This document shows positions 1-15,000 of a stretch of 55,760 nucleotides of DNA, piece by piece. A model generated the notes under the pieces. It was not told the DNA's origin and ran no database searches. It saw only the letters and a program-made list of their open reading frames with translations. The position numbers and the translations under genes were made by a program. Positions within the stretch are counted from its first letter, which is position 1. The number at the start of each line of letters is the position of its first letter. The stretch comes from CAZWRK01 sp964635875 (lineage in GTDB: Bacteria; Pseudomonadota; Gammaproteobacteria; Burkholderiales; Aquaspirillaceae), in NCBI GenBank assembly GCA_964635875.1, contig CAZWRK010000009.1, forward strand, positions 1 to 55,760, given 5' to 3'.

Positions 1-3000
1 CAATAGTTCCCTGACTATATAAAATACCTGTCGTAAAAGGGTTTTCCAGAGCATCTATAATTTCATCCTCTGTTAATAGAGGGTTTTCTACTAAAGCTGA
101 TCTTAGGTTCTCTTGAGCCTCTTTCACGTTCTTAAGTGGGGTTAGAACGACTAAGGGGCCATCCGGAGATTCCTTCATACGCACTGTAAAGAAAGAGGGC
201 ATCTTATTAATAGTAGCTCCCACTATACATTTAGGTAGTATCCCGGGAAATTTAGATGCTTTAATAGTATGCTGCATTTTAGCGGCCTTATTAGCTGGAA
301 CTCCGGACTCCTTGATATGGGTTTCTACAAAGGGGTCCACTGTGAACTTAGATTTCCCATTACAAAAAGCTTGCGCTACTAAACTCAGCTGTAGCTGTTT
401 ATTACCCTGTGGGGTTTCTAAGAAATGATTTAGGTCTGAATTTAAGTCTCCAAAAAAAAGACTTATTAAAGGTACCGGTATAATGCTCGATATTTGACCG
501 GGTCTATCCACTTTAAAGTCTTCAGTAGCTCCGTATAGAATCAACGATTCCAGAAATTGATACTCTAAAGGGGACTGGGCATTTTGTTCCAATAATTTTA
601 ACTCGTTAGTTAAACTTACTCTGTTATCCGGATTAAAAAATACGTTGGTATTGATTCCTAAGGATCCGTCAGGTTTCAGTGCAATAATTTTGTAAAGTTC
701 CTTATATTTATTTGAAAACTCGGGGGTATTTAAGATGTCTAGAAGATTCTCCCCGGTAATAGCTCTTATTCTTGTCAGAGATTCCTTTGTACCCTTTAAT
801 TTCTCGAACACTTTCTGAACTGCATAAGTATATGTCATATGCACAATCTTATCATTGCAGAAAGTTCTGAAGTGAGCATTACGACTGGCTTCCTCCGAAT
901 TAGCGTCGTTTATATAAAACAAATTCGTTATAAAGGCATCCAGATCCTGAGTACCAAATAACCTATTCGTTGCGGAGATATTATACATGTAGTTTCTTAA
1001 CTCATGTGGGGATGAATCCACAACCTCCTTGTAGTCATCTTTAATGGCTAAAGCAGATCCCTCCTTTTGTGGCGCATTCGCTAAATTATAATTACGCTTA
1101 TTAATGGCAAGTTGGTTGGCAAAGTCTACCTTATCTACTTTACTGTTTTTTATGAAAGAGGCTAACTCCTTTGAAGCTATAAATAACCCTTGAAAGTCTG
1201 TATTAAACATATATTCTACAGCCTCTTGAAAAGCACTAAGTTCCGCTGCATTCGCAGGGTCTGAAAGATATTCTACTAAAGCAGCACTATCCAAGTCCTC
1301 AGTGGAATATTTTGATAGAGTCTCCAAATGCTTTTCATCTAAAGTAACCGGTCCGGAGAATTTTTTTTCACTGGACTCCCCTTCTTTTACGGGGGCTATA
1401 TCACAGAGGTCCTTTATTGCTTTACAACTCTGTAGATGCTCACGTACTTTTTCCTGATCCTCCATCGTTAAGTATAACTGCACGTAAGGATTGGAAACTA
1501 TATGACCCATAAACACAAAATGGTCCTCTACGGATTTATTTAAATCTAAGCCCGCTAAAAAAATCATAAAGTTAAAAGTATTTATATTACCCCCAAGGAT
1601 AGGTAATAATTGCTCCTTTGCCCCATCCAGCGCAGAAGATAGCATCTGATTTAAGATTTTTAGGTGGTTACTATGGTTAAACATCGGGGCCTTAACAGGC
1701 GTAACAGCCCCCGCACTTTTCAGCTGTATGGATAAAGATCCTAACGAGACATTACTGGTTTGAGAATCTGCAGAACTGGAGATAAACTGAGCTTTTGTCG
1801 CTGCTATTAAGGCACTGGCAAATATAGAAATACCTTGAGTACTTTCCTTATTTAATATAAAGGCGTTTTGTTGAGCACTGAAAGAAAGAGTACTATTTCC
1901 GGTTGCTTGCGCTGTTGATTTATTCTTAAATTCTGTAAAGTCTTTCTTAAGATCCGTAATAGTTTTACCCGCGGCAGACATTTCATCTATAGTTTCATAT
2001 CCTAAAAAAGATGCAATAGTTTCCGGATTCGTACTTAATGTTATGTATAGTAATGTTGTCAGATCTTCTAATTGTTTTACACTGAAATTATTTAGATCCG
2101 TAGTATCTATAGAATTACCATTAAAAGAATTAGTAAGACGTGTATTAGCCAATACCGCATCCTTATTTTGAGGATCTACCTCGCTTAGGGTATCTATGGG
2201 AGCTATTACGAAATTCTGTAGATATAGAGTTACTTTATCATAGTCAAAATCACTACCCATTGTAACGGTTACATCTGTGGGAACTACCGCATACTGAACT
2301 CCTGAATCAGGTAGGAAACCGACTATTTCAAAAGATTGTCCGAAACTCTTAGCCGCAAAAGGTACCCGGAATCCATAAGCTGTAAATAGACTCTTATCTA
2401 CATTACCCATTTCCATTAGCTTCTGAAAATCTTCCTGAGTAATTAGATTCTTATTAGCATCCCTTATTTCAGGAAAAGGTATTAAGATCTGCCCCGGGAG
2501 AACAGCTGTCTCATTTCCGGACGAGTCTCGACTCCATGTTACTCTATCCTCTGATATAGAATCACTCCAATACATGTGCCCGGGACCTATATTTACTTTT
2601 GTATGTGCATCCGTTTTATAAAAATATCTATAGGATTTCTCCCCATTCTCGAGGATAATAGGCTCTCTATATACTTTCCTACTGGACATGAGACGCTTAG
2701 GCTTAGTATCTCCCAACCAAAGTATATTATCCTCTACCTCAGAATTCAAACTCTCAAATGTAACTCCGGATACTTGGTATCCCGGCACACCGGGTAACTT
2801 CTTATCTGCTAGTTCACCCTTCATAAAAGACACAAACGCAGCCTCTATTAAGTTTCTAAAAGGGTTTAAGAATAAAGGTAATACAAAATCACTTCCATCC
2901 TCTTTCATGGCAATGGATTGAGTTATATTGCTATTTCCTTTATGTTCAAGTATTTTTTTCAATTCCTGAGCAAGCTGGATTTTACCAAATAAAGATAGCT

Positions 3001-6000
3001 GATCCGTACCGGGAATTAAGTATTCAGACATAAACTGCTCCTTCTGGTGGGAATAACGAAGGGTCTGTGCCTCTCTGAAAGTGGATAGTAACTCCTCATT
3101 GGTAGTTACAGTAGTTTGGAACCCTTGGGGCATGGTTACAGTGGCAGTGGGATTTTCAAATAACCCTACTCTATTTAGAGCGGATGCTTGATTGTTTTCT
3201 GTAACACGTCCCTTAAATTTTTGCTGAGCCTCTATTTGCATGTACGAATCCTCTCTGTGAATTGTGTACACATTATCAGGAGTAAAGGGATCATTTAAGC
3301 TCTTAATTATTTTACGAGGTACTCTACCTTTTTTCAAAGCACTCTCCGTCGAAACGCTTTGTATATTATTAGCGTACATAAAATCCAACAATGCTCCTAA
3401 CTTGGTGTTCGCAGTGGCTGTTTTAGTAAGAATGTATCTGGAATCCTTTATATAGATTTCATTATCTACACCCAAATCTGATTCCGTACCCTCTAACTTA
3501 GCCCCTTCTTTAGTGTAGCCCACTACAACGGGTTTAAAAACACCTAATTGAATACCATACTGAGCTAAGAATTCTCGCGTTAATAAACCTTCATCGTCTC
3601 GGGCCTGAATCTCCTCACACTCCTTTACAGTTAATTTCCCGGAACAGTGTAGATAATATAAGTAGTCTTTTAGTGTTGTAAAACCCTGAGCATCCGCCTT
3701 AGTTTGAGCTTTCAACTTACCTTCCAAAGAGGGATTCCCCGACTCATATGCCAGTGCTTTGTAATAAGAGGCCTCTTCATTTGCATACTGTTCATTAGTA
3801 ACATCGTCAAAAAAACTATCACTTACAATCGCATGGTTATAGCTAGTAACTTTACTATCCGGACTTTTAGAGGAGTATTCTGAAAAAACTCCCGAGTTCT
3901 CCATAGGTATATACACAGGTTGAGTTCCCGGAGCAATCGCAGCCGCAGCTCTTTTTGTATAGTTAACGCTTAGATTATTAATAGTACTGGAGTAATTGTT
4001 TGGGTCTACTTTTTTACCCGATTGTGCGGGATCAAAAAGATTCATACTAACCTGAAATTGGCTTACAGTATAATTTGCAACATACTGAAGTGCTATGAAA
4101 GATAGCACCAAATCGGAATTCTCTAAGTCCTCGGTCAGAATACCCTCAGGGAACATTGACGGAAATGTCTGGGCTATAGTTTCCAGAGTATCTCTATTGA
4201 GGGCATTTGTAAAATGACCTGAGCTAGTGGGCCCAAGTAAGGACTTACCTTTCGGGAGTGTTTTCAGAGCACTCTTTATGAGGGGAAGTGCTTTCTCAGC
4301 CTCATTGTTTAGAAAATGTGCGAATCTTGCTGCAATTTCCGTATCTGCTATTGGTAGATCCCACGAGGGTAATGTAAATTTATTATTCTTTAAATCCTCA
4401 GGGTTATTCATAAAACTGTGCATTACATAGTAATGACCTAAGCCCCGGGAATAGGTACCATCATTATTTTTAATATAAAAGAATTCCACCGGATAGGATT
4501 CCAAGTAAGATCCGAAAATCTCGTTAAATTTACCGGGATCTCCCAGTTCCTGAGCCTTTATTAGAGCCTTCTGTTCCAACTCTCGCCATATACCATTTAA
4601 TTTCACGATACGTTCGTATTCTCTTTTAACGGACCCGAATATACTTTGTGCAGCATGTTGGGTCAATTTGGAGAAAAGAGGACACCCCTGATCTCTTAAA
4701 TCTATAAAATTAAATTCCGTTTTAAACTTAATAACCGGGTTTCCTGCACTATTTTTGACCACTTTTAGGTTACCTTTATCTGCTGTTATACTAGAGGGGG
4801 TTACGTCATATAGAATCTTAGTGGTTTTATCTGAAAGACAAAATATAGGTAGTTTCCAAGCAGTTACCTTCTTGATAGCATTCCATAACGAGACTAAGTG
4901 GGATGCATTTACTTTATCATTGGGAGCCTTCGTGTACTCTACCAGACCATCCTCTTTACTCAAAATACCCCTACTTATACTGCTCTTTGTAGGACAGGGA
5001 TTACTCTTAGTTCCATTACTTGTGTCAGTATTTCGGGGAGTTGTGGTTGTTGTTTGATAATAGGAAGGATTTGTTAGCTTAGAAAAAGTTACCCCGTTAA
5101 CATTCTTAGTAGTTCTACCGTCATTTGAATTTACTTGGGCGAGTAAGTCTATAATTTTTTTTAACCGCTTCGTATTCTCATCCCAGAAAAAAGAGCTGAG
5201 GGGTTCTTTGGAAGGGTTATCAGGATCTCCTATTACCTCTATAAAAGCAAATTTGACATCCTTTAATAGATCCCTCATTTTTCTAGTTACATTCCCGGAC
5301 GATAATGCTTCTGTATCTGAAATTAAATACTCATATAAAGCATAAGGTAAATCCCTTAGAATATTCTCACTACCGTAGGGATCTAATAAATTCACACTAA
5401 TAAACTTCCCATTAGAATCCAGTATTTGAACCTTAAAAAGATTATAGAAATGTAGGGTTAGATTTTCCAGCTGTTCATCTGTTAAAATGAGGGTGTTGTT
5501 AGCCGTATCTATAATCACCTTTCCGTCTATAAGTGTTTCTAAAGTTAAACTGGGGTTTATTAACAGCCCGTTAATACGGTCAATAGTATCCTGTATAGAT
5601 TTAACCGCAGAAGGAGAATCCCTGAGTGTTTTGTGATCTTTTTTATTCGGAATCTTTTTACCGGTGGTAGGATCAATCTTAAGAAGGCGACCCAGTATTT
5701 GCGCAGCTCTTCTTTTAACTTGATTTGTAAGTTTAGAATATAAATTGTAGCCTTCGGTTTCCTGAAAAACATCCGCATATACATCATTATCCTCATTGTA
5801 ATAGTACGAATCTATCTCCTGTCTGTTAAAAGCTTTGAAAATTTGAGCTTCCTGTAGGCTACCCTCAGGGAAAATCTCCGTGAAGTTTTGTAAGAATGCA
5901 AACTTGTGGTACACAGAAGGCATACTTAACACTTTTTTTATTAGCTTCCTAAAAACTTTTATATCCCCTTTACTTTTGGAAACAAGCATCTGAAGAGTTC

Positions 6001-9000
6001 TTGTAACAAAAATAGGATCCTCATAGACGGGTAGATTTGTACCCTCAGTACGGGCAAGCTCTAACTCACTTGAAACGATTTTTTGACCCGTATCATTTAC
6101 GGGTTTGGAATTTCGGCGCCCTTTAGCCGGAGGGGGTGGAGCCTCTTTAGGAGCTTGTTTTTTCTTAGGTATAAACCGGAGTAAGGCGTGGTATTTTTTG
6201 CTAAGGATATTTTGCGAGTGGTCTGTAGAAGCGCGATCCCTTGTGAAAGACTCGGATATCTCTGCATCTTCGGTTGTATCCTTGGAAGTTGTAGTATTGG
6301 AATTCTTAGATTTCACCTCGTAAATAGCACAAAGCATCTCCATAACTTGCTCCTGAATATTAGTAGGAGCTTTAGCTTTGCTAAGGAATAAATACTTATT
6401 CAACACCCCCTCTTTTTTCAAAGTACTTAGTTTTTCCAGAATACTATTCCTATACTCAGGGGAGATATTATCGAAAAACTCGTGGATAGCATCGGTACTT
6501 AGCTGCAGTAATTGTTCATACGTTATAGCCACTTTAGAGTTTTTTTCAAGTGGTGTATTTAAGTTACTTAAAACTATTCGTATAATACCTCCTACAATAG
6601 AATCCAATTCCTGTCGCGTAAACTTTCGATTTAACCCCGCCTCCGGTATATCTAGAAGATTATCATTATTAACATCTCGAGTAAGTTTTTTAACTGCTTT
6701 TATAATTGCTTTACGAGAAGCTTGACTCTTAGCCATCTCAAGGCGAAGTTTCTCATCAAACGTAAGTTCTTTCTTAGGGTCTATTTTGACGGGTTTAACC
6801 TGATTAGACTTTGTAGTATTATTACTAGTCTTGTAACTCAAAGTTCCCTTTTCGGGGTTCTGTGTAGTATTGTTTTTACCGGTAGGTTCCACTGAGTAAC
6901 TAACTTGCTGGGGAGGTGCAGAGTTTTTTTGTGCTGCAGGTTTGGCGGGGGTAGTTTCTCCCTCCTTAATGATAATATTCTGAGTAGGTGCCGTGTCTTG
7001 AGTCGAAGCTACAGATTGCGTAGATCCTTCCTGCAGCGTAGTTTTTTCACCGTGTTCAGAAGACTCTTCTTGCGTAATAGTAATAGCCTGTGGGGCTGTT
7101 ATTTCATTAAACTGAGACTCTATTTCATTTAATTGAGCTGTAACTTGTGCTAATTTAACCCTTACATTACTAAATTCACCTCGTATTTGATTCATGGAAT
7201 TTTCCAAGACTTCTGCGGAATCTCTTTCCGCCGCACTAGCCTTCTGGGGATTCTGAGTACTTTTTAACGTCTCCAGACTTGCTTGGGCGTCTAATAGGTT
7301 AGATTTCAGTTCCGCTTCTTCTTCTTGCAACTTCTGATGCTCCTGAATTAGAATTTGTTTTTGCAAGTTTAACAATTCCACTGTTTTCCCCCGTAACTCT
7401 TGCTCCAGTAGTAGAATCTCTTCAGATTTTGTCTCACTTGGTTTAGTCCTATTTTTACCTGTCTTGAGTTTATTTATTCTCTTATTTAACTTCGCTATCT
7501 CTTTTTCTAGAATCTTTTTAGCATTAACCGGGATTTCAGTAGCCACCACAGAACCTTCAGGTGTTTTAAACTGAGGATTCATAATGGTATTTTCTGTAGT
7601 TACTACCCCATTAGTACTCACCTCATTAGGATTCGGGGGGTTATTAAAGTTTGACGGATCTCCGGTAAGAGTCGGTTCTGTCTGTACGGGTGCCTGTGTT
7701 TCTACGGGTGCCTGTGTTTCTGGCGGGGTTTCTTCGAATACTCCCTCGAATACCGCGCCTGTGCCCGTTGTGGATTGTTTTAAATCAGAATCAACGGACT
7801 CCGTATTCTTATCTACAGTTACTTCAGGGCTGGGTGTAGTAGCAGTTACAGCATCAGGTTGACTTAACTCTACATTTACTGCCGTAACAGATTCATCTGT
7901 TGCAAGTGCATAATCTTCAGGAGTAACTCCGAAAAATCCACCCCACTTCCTATTCTCAGCATCTACTACATTTTGGCGTAATTCCTGAAAAGGCTCTCCC
8001 TGATATTCCACGTGTGAAATATCACCAAGGCATGAGGTAGGGTTACTCTTATTAGTATAGACTTTAACAGGGTTCTGACCCTCTACCTCAGGTATAGACA
8101 TCTTTGCAGACTCCTCCAGTACTCTTTGAGAGTCCCCTCGAAGTTCGGCTAAAACAATATTAACCTGATGCTCAAATGTTTTTATTTTTAGTGGCGTATG
8201 AATAATCGAATTACTTAAAACGCGAATTCCTTGACCACGTAACATCTCCGAGTATAATTCCAGCTGATATGAGTAAACATTTAATTTAGAATCTCTTAAG
8301 TTACCCCTTTTGCCATTTTGTCCTACCAAAAATTCAGCTCCAGTTAAGAATCTAAAACTAGAAGTCATTACAGAGTCTAATGAGTCTAAACTTGTAGCAC
8401 TATCAGTCTTCCAGTCTAAAATTAGAGCATACTCTACTCCGTGGATTTTCAATTTTATGATAAAGTCAGCAGTACCCGCAATACCTTCTACTGAGGAGTT
8501 AGGAGCTCCTGTAAGTACCTGCTCCGTTAAAATATCCGCCTGTATACCTTTATGAACAATACCTGCTTGCTGATCCGCAAATAAACCAAAAATATTCTTG
8601 AGAGTAAGCCCTCTAACTATGGAATTACCTTTATTATCCGTGAAAGTTAACTCAACTACCTCCACTTTACTGAAGGAATCCTCTAATCTTGCATGTAATA
8701 TACGAACATCTTCCTCAGTTAAATATTGTAACACCGGAGGGGGTTGAGAGGTATCCCCTTTGTACTTACGATGTATATAATCCTCTATAACTGTGTGGAC
8801 TTCCGTACCTATACTGGCTGATAATTTATATGTTCTGGAAACTAGATTTTGTAAAGCTCTGAATTCTTCACTTGTTACATCTATCTGTTTACCCGAGGCT
8901 CGGGCAGCTTTTTTTAACTCCTCTACACTTTTTGCATCCTTTATTAGAGGATCGCTAGCAAGAGCTTTTTTCTCTTGGGGACTCAAAGTGTTATATAGAG

Positions 9001-12000
9001 CTATTAAGGAGTCCCAATCTTTGATAACTTTTTTACCGGTATTTAAGTAAGCATCAAAATAGGGAGTTAACCCTTTCTTAAAAGTGGATACGGACACTAG
9101 AAATTTAGGAGACCCCTTTTCATCCACAGTAAAATATAAGTGATTCTTACTGTCGAAATAAACACTGGGATTCCCATTAATTACAGGACCCGCTTGGAAG
9201 GCTCTTTGTAAATCTTCTCGGGCTTCTTTTTGTTTATCCGTAAGCCGTGAATGCTCCGGGAAAACCAGTGTTTTTACCGGAGCATCCGGTTTTGATTCTT
9301 TTGCAGGTTCTTGCTGTACGCCTTGCTGGGGTTCTTGCGGTACCCCTTGCTGGGCCTCTTGCTGTACGCCTTGCTGTACCCCTTGCTGGGCCTCTTTACG
9401 AACTTCCGCTTGTTTATTAGGCCCCGGCTCTTTGTCATCCGCAGTAACTTCAGGGTCTACGGATTCCTCCTCATACTTCTGTATATCATTCTCAGTTAAG
9501 GCGTAATTTAAGTCTACTTTAGAAGCACCACCTAAATTAGGTCCTAAGGGGGTAGTTACTCCGGATTCTTTATTAAAATGAATAGGATTAGATACTCCTG
9601 TGTTTTCTATAAAGTATTGAGGGAGAAAAGGTCGTAAAAACCCTTTATATGTGGGATCCTTGGATAAGCTGATAAAAAGTCTACTTACATCGGAAACAGC
9701 GGACTTTTTACTTTCGAAAGGAACACAATCCCAATTTAGACTATTAAGTTTACTTAAACTACCTGTCTTATCACCTTTATATAACTGTATTAAAACTTTG
9801 TTATCTTTAGTCTTAGTGCCTTTTTTTACAGTTACGTGGAGTCCCTTGAAAACCCTATTTCCCGCTTTGTTTTGCAGTTCTGACAGCAACCCCTTCAGTT
9901 CTTTACTTAAATTTTCTTTCTGCAGAAGTTCGTGTAAATTCACAGAAGCTCCGGGGGGTAGCTCAGCTTTAAGTGCATTTTCCAAAGTATCCAAGAAAGT
10001 ATCATTTAAAACCTGTGAGAGTTTAACTTTAGAACTGTTTATAGTATATGCAACTTTTCCGTCAGGCATTACTATCAGTATATTATTAGCTTTGTACTGA
10101 GCTCCATTTAAGTCTATACCGTTCTCTACTTTCCCTGTAAGTAAATTTCTAAATCCTTGAGTCTTGGAAAAATTATCTGTAACTACTATACGTCCACCAC
10201 TGTTGAGAAATGCTTGGATATTCGCCTCATTGTAGAAAACGGGTCCTGCCAGATTTAACTCTGCATTCGTTTGAGTATTGTTTCCGGATTGTAACTTTAC
10301 ACCCTTAAACACTACGGTGTGAGCCCCTTTTAATGTCATGCCTTTAGCCGGCTGACCATCACGATTTTGGGCTGTATGTTCCGGATAAACCCAACCAAAA
10401 GGTAAACCAATATCCTGAGATCCCCCCGCTACCTTAAAGGAGGGGAATAATAACAACATATCCGGATGTTGCCGGGGACCTATTTCTACTTGTTTTCCGC
10501 TCTTATCTGTAATTGTGGTTCCTTTTGGAAATTCATTTTCAAAATTACCGTTAGTTAATAAGTGCCCAACTACGGGTGCCTTTTCATTAAGTTCTAAATG
10601 GCCACTGTTAAAAGCCTGATTAACTAGACTAACTACCCGACGGAGAGTGTACATCTCTTCCTTAGTTAGAGTCGCATTAGGATCTTTTTTCTTTTTTGCA
10701 ATAAGAGTGTCTAAAAACTCCTGTATCTCAGGATGTAACGATCCATTTAATAAGAGACTGGTTACAGGATTTGAGTCTCTATCAAACATGGACTCCGGAA
10801 CTTTTTCAAAAGAAACAAAGACAGAATTTACAATAGGCGCAAAAGTATCTCCCGCTTTTTGACGAGTGTTTGATAGAATATTCTTAGTTAATTTACGTAC
10901 GTTAAAAGAGGAACCCTCAGCTATTAAACCCCCTACACTATCTATAAAGTTACTTAAAAACTCTGCAATAGGATTCTTAACAGGAGTTACTTTAGCTTTA
11001 GCCGCAGTTTCAGTAGGTTTAGGTGTATCTATTTTAGAAGACGTCCCAGTTTGTGAAGAGGCCTCAGGCTGTGTTGTAGTTCCTGTCTGTGTTGTGGTTC
11101 CTGTCTGTGTTGTGGCCCCGAACGGATTAGACGTCTCAGTGGAGGCATTCGCACCGGTTAGATTGGTGGCAGCTGCTTCGGCTTGTTTGGCAGCTTCAGC
11201 TTCTGCTTGTTTGGCAGCTTCAGCTTCTGCTTGTTGGAAAGCCTCTGCTTGCGCTTGCCGGGTAGCTTCGGCTTGCTGTGCAAATTCCGCGGGGTCCATA
11301 GCCTCCGCGAATTCTTGAGTAAAATCGCTGTCTTTTTTTACTAAAGTACCTAAAATAGGTAAGCCTAGTGGAGAGAAGGAAAATTCCTGATTTAAAACTA
11401 TAGATTCAAATTCAGGTAGTGTTTTGATATTTTGTAACACTTTCATCCCGGGGCTGAGAACACCCTCAAAAAGCTCTTCAAACAGCCTTACAAGTACATT
11501 ACGAGTTTTAAAGCCGGGATTCTTGTCGTCCAATGGAGTCGTATCACTGTCCCCCGAATGCGTCTCAGCCAGAAAAGAAGTTGGGTCCACACCATATCTG
11601 GCAGCCATTAATTTCGACTGAATAAAGCGAGCTGTTACGTGTCTTAAACTCTCTCTAAAAGCTTCTTTATGACTCTCAGGGACTTTACTGTTAACAATCT
11701 CATCTATCTTACTCTCGACAAAAGCTATTAATTCAGACTGTTCTCCCGGAACTCTCACAAAAGAATCAAATAAGTAATTATAGTACTCCAGTAGAGTTTC
11801 TTGAGAGAGTACATCCCCGTTTTTTGAGATCATCTCGTAAATAGCCTCGCAGAGAGATAACACTTCCTGCTGCATGCCGTGGGTATCTAAAGCCTCTCCG
11901 TAGAACAAGTCTGAGAGGGAATGCTTAAACTCCGTGAGAGCTCCCAAGAGAAAGTCGTAGCCACTATAGAACTCTACGGTCTCCCGCTGAGTTGATTTCG

Positions 12001-15000
12001 TAATGCTGAATATATAATTAATAAAGTCATAGAGAGCCGTTTTTACTCGTTGAACAATCCCTACTTGCTGTCTTTGTAATAAAGCCCTAACCGGTTCTCG
12101 AACTAAAGCAGCTGCCAAGAATTCATGGGGATTTTGTAAAGCATACGCTAAGTCTCGGACAGTACAGGGACTTAAACCCTCAATAGTTACCGTTGTACTT
12201 AGTAGTTCCTGAACTTTATACCTTAATTCCTTAGGGAAAGAAGGGCTTGTATAGATATTTATTAAAGATGTTAACAAAACACTGAGGGGCACCTTACGAT
12301 TGTATTTCAACTCATACTCCGATAAGGTGAAAAACCCTTCCGATGTTTTTACTATTTTCTGATGCTCTAAAACCTTTAGACACTCCGCATAAACATCCTC
12401 AAAAGCATTAAAGTCTAAAGAGTCTAATATGGTTTTATAAACCCCCATAAAGGCTTTAGCACGATTTAATAAATCATTTAAGGCTTTTTTTGCTAATTTC
12501 TTACCGGACTCCGTTAAACTGTTAAAAATAGGATTATTCTTAGAGGTAGTTGCTGCCGTAAACAGGTGCATGACTTCCTCCATTAAACTGCCAAAAGGAT
12601 CCGTAGCAGGAAAAAACTTATTCGTACCGTCGGAAGCAACTCTTGTTAGGGATATATGTATTACATGAGGGTCATTAGGATCAATAAACATTTCCCCCGC
12701 AGATCCGCTATAAAAGTGTACTCGAATATCCTCCAGTTTTAGAAAGGGATTCTTCTTAAGAAACTGCTGTATTTCTTTAGGAATTTGATTTGAATCTAAG
12801 GCCTCTAAAACTTCTAACAGAGTAGGATAAACCTTTGTATCTACCAGATCCCCGAATTTATTAAAAAGACTGCTTATAAAACTTACCCATTTTTCTTGAT
12901 ACAGAGACTCTACCAACTTAATTTCGTTCTCGTTTTTACCGTCCTGTGTCGTAACTGTGCCAGTTAGATCCCCATTCTCATTAGTGGCTACCCCCACCTT
13001 TATAGTTGAATCAGGATTACTGCCTGCATTAGCAGCTTGATCGACCATAGCATTTGTAACCTCGCCCAGCTCATCCTCTCGTGTAGATCCTTTTTTCAAA
13101 GGGTCTACTTCATCTACGGTATCAGCTCCCGATTCTTCTCCGCTTAAAACGTCTCCTGACTCGAGTTTATCTGTAACTTTTGCAGGAGTTTTTACAGTAA
13201 CCACACCTTCCTTAACTTCATCAGCTTTCTGTGCTGCCTCAGCTTTTTTAGCTTCCTGTTCTTTCTCTAGCCTTAATTTCTCAAGAGCTGCCGCCTCCTC
13301 TAAATAGGTCTTTAACTCTACCTGTGCCTTATTTGCAACGCCCTTCTCATGTAGCTTCAAAGTTTCTTTAGCCTCTGTATAATTTTGGTAGTCTTTATCC
13401 TCTGAGAGTTTGTCTAACATCCTCTCTAAATTTATATGATAAGCAGTCTTAGCAGGATTTTCCTCCCCGGCTTTTACCCTCTCATTAAATTTCTCCTGTT
13501 CTTTTTCTAACTCCTTTCGTAACTGAGTCTCTAAGTCTTCATAAGAATTACTGTTAGCAAGTATTTTATTTATAAAGTGATCGGACTCAACATCATTCCC
13601 GTTAGAATCCGCAAAAATAGCAGCAATCTCTTTCTTTGTTTTCTCGAAATTTTGCCCTAGGGTTGCGACTTCTTTTTTAGAAGCATTCACAGCTTTATGG
13701 AGCCTGTTCTCCCTTATGAAATCTTTAGCGTAGCTTGCTACGGCTTGACTTACTTCCGGAGAATTTATATCGCGAGTTTCACCGGCCGCTTTCATAGCCT
13801 CATTATATTTAAACTCTATATCCCCTAATAAATCCAGAGCTTCCTGTGATTTCTGATTAGACTCCGCTAAAAAAGCAGCTTTTTGTTCGTCTGTCATATC
13901 CTTTGCAGTATCTCCGAAAAAAGCGGGGTCCGTAGTAGTAGAACCCTGCTTTAAGAGTTCTTTAACTTGTGTTGAAGTGCCATTTACTACACTGGAGGTT
14001 AAATAGTTTAAAGTATTCTCTTTCTCAACTTCTTTTTTAGTATGTTCTATTTTTTTTAGAGTATATTGGATCTTCTTTACTTCCTCAGGATTGGTAGTAA
14101 CTTTTAATTGTTGTTCCAGTGCTTGTTTTTCGGCTTCCAGAGCTTGATGTATTTCTTCAGTTACAGCTCCCTCAACTACTTTTTTAAAAATAGCTTGACC
14201 CGAGGTCTGTTGAGTTATTTCTGCACCAATTCTTTTAGATAATTCTTCTGCCAGTGTTCGATATTTTTGTTCGGATTTCTGCTCTATAAATTTACCTACA
14301 CCCCCCATAATACCACCTCCTAATCCCCCTAATATAGCGGACATTTGGAATTCTCTGGAATTAAAGGTATCCGTTATAAAATCAAAGCTGCCCTTTGTTT
14401 TATCATACGTATTCGAAGCCTGTCTAGCTTGAAACATCCCTTGAGTTTCCTCAAGAGCCTCCGTAGCACTTTCCTGAAATGTAGCTTTTAAAATCTCTTT
14501 GTAGATGTTTTTTTGGGGGCCTTTACTAACAGTTTGGGCTGTTCGTGTACTCATAGAAACCATCCATTTTGCAGGGAGATAGTAAAGACTTGTGGATAAT
14601 GCAAACCCTGTTAAGAAAGTGTTACGAGCAACAGCGTCCGCTTCCGACATTATTTTCTGCTGCTCTTCTTTAGGCAATGTATTGAAATCTTTTCCTTGTT
14701 TAGTTAGATTAGCCTTCACCTGTTGCAGGAAGGCTTCGGAAGAGTCGTTAGCAATCCCCGCAGCATCTGAAGCCCCCATTAAAGCAGCACCCCCAATTGT
14801 ACCTATTTTACGTGCCAGAGCCTTTGATAAAAAAGTCCCCGAAAGTCGTGTTAACCCTACAGAAGCTGCCCCTCCTGTGGCAGCCATAGCCGCTATCTGT
14901 ACGGCAAATCCCGGTAACTGAATGGCTAACTCCTCCCAAAACCCCACATCTGCTGAAAGTTTTACATGAGTACCCAGAGCATCCTCCAAACCTTTATTAA

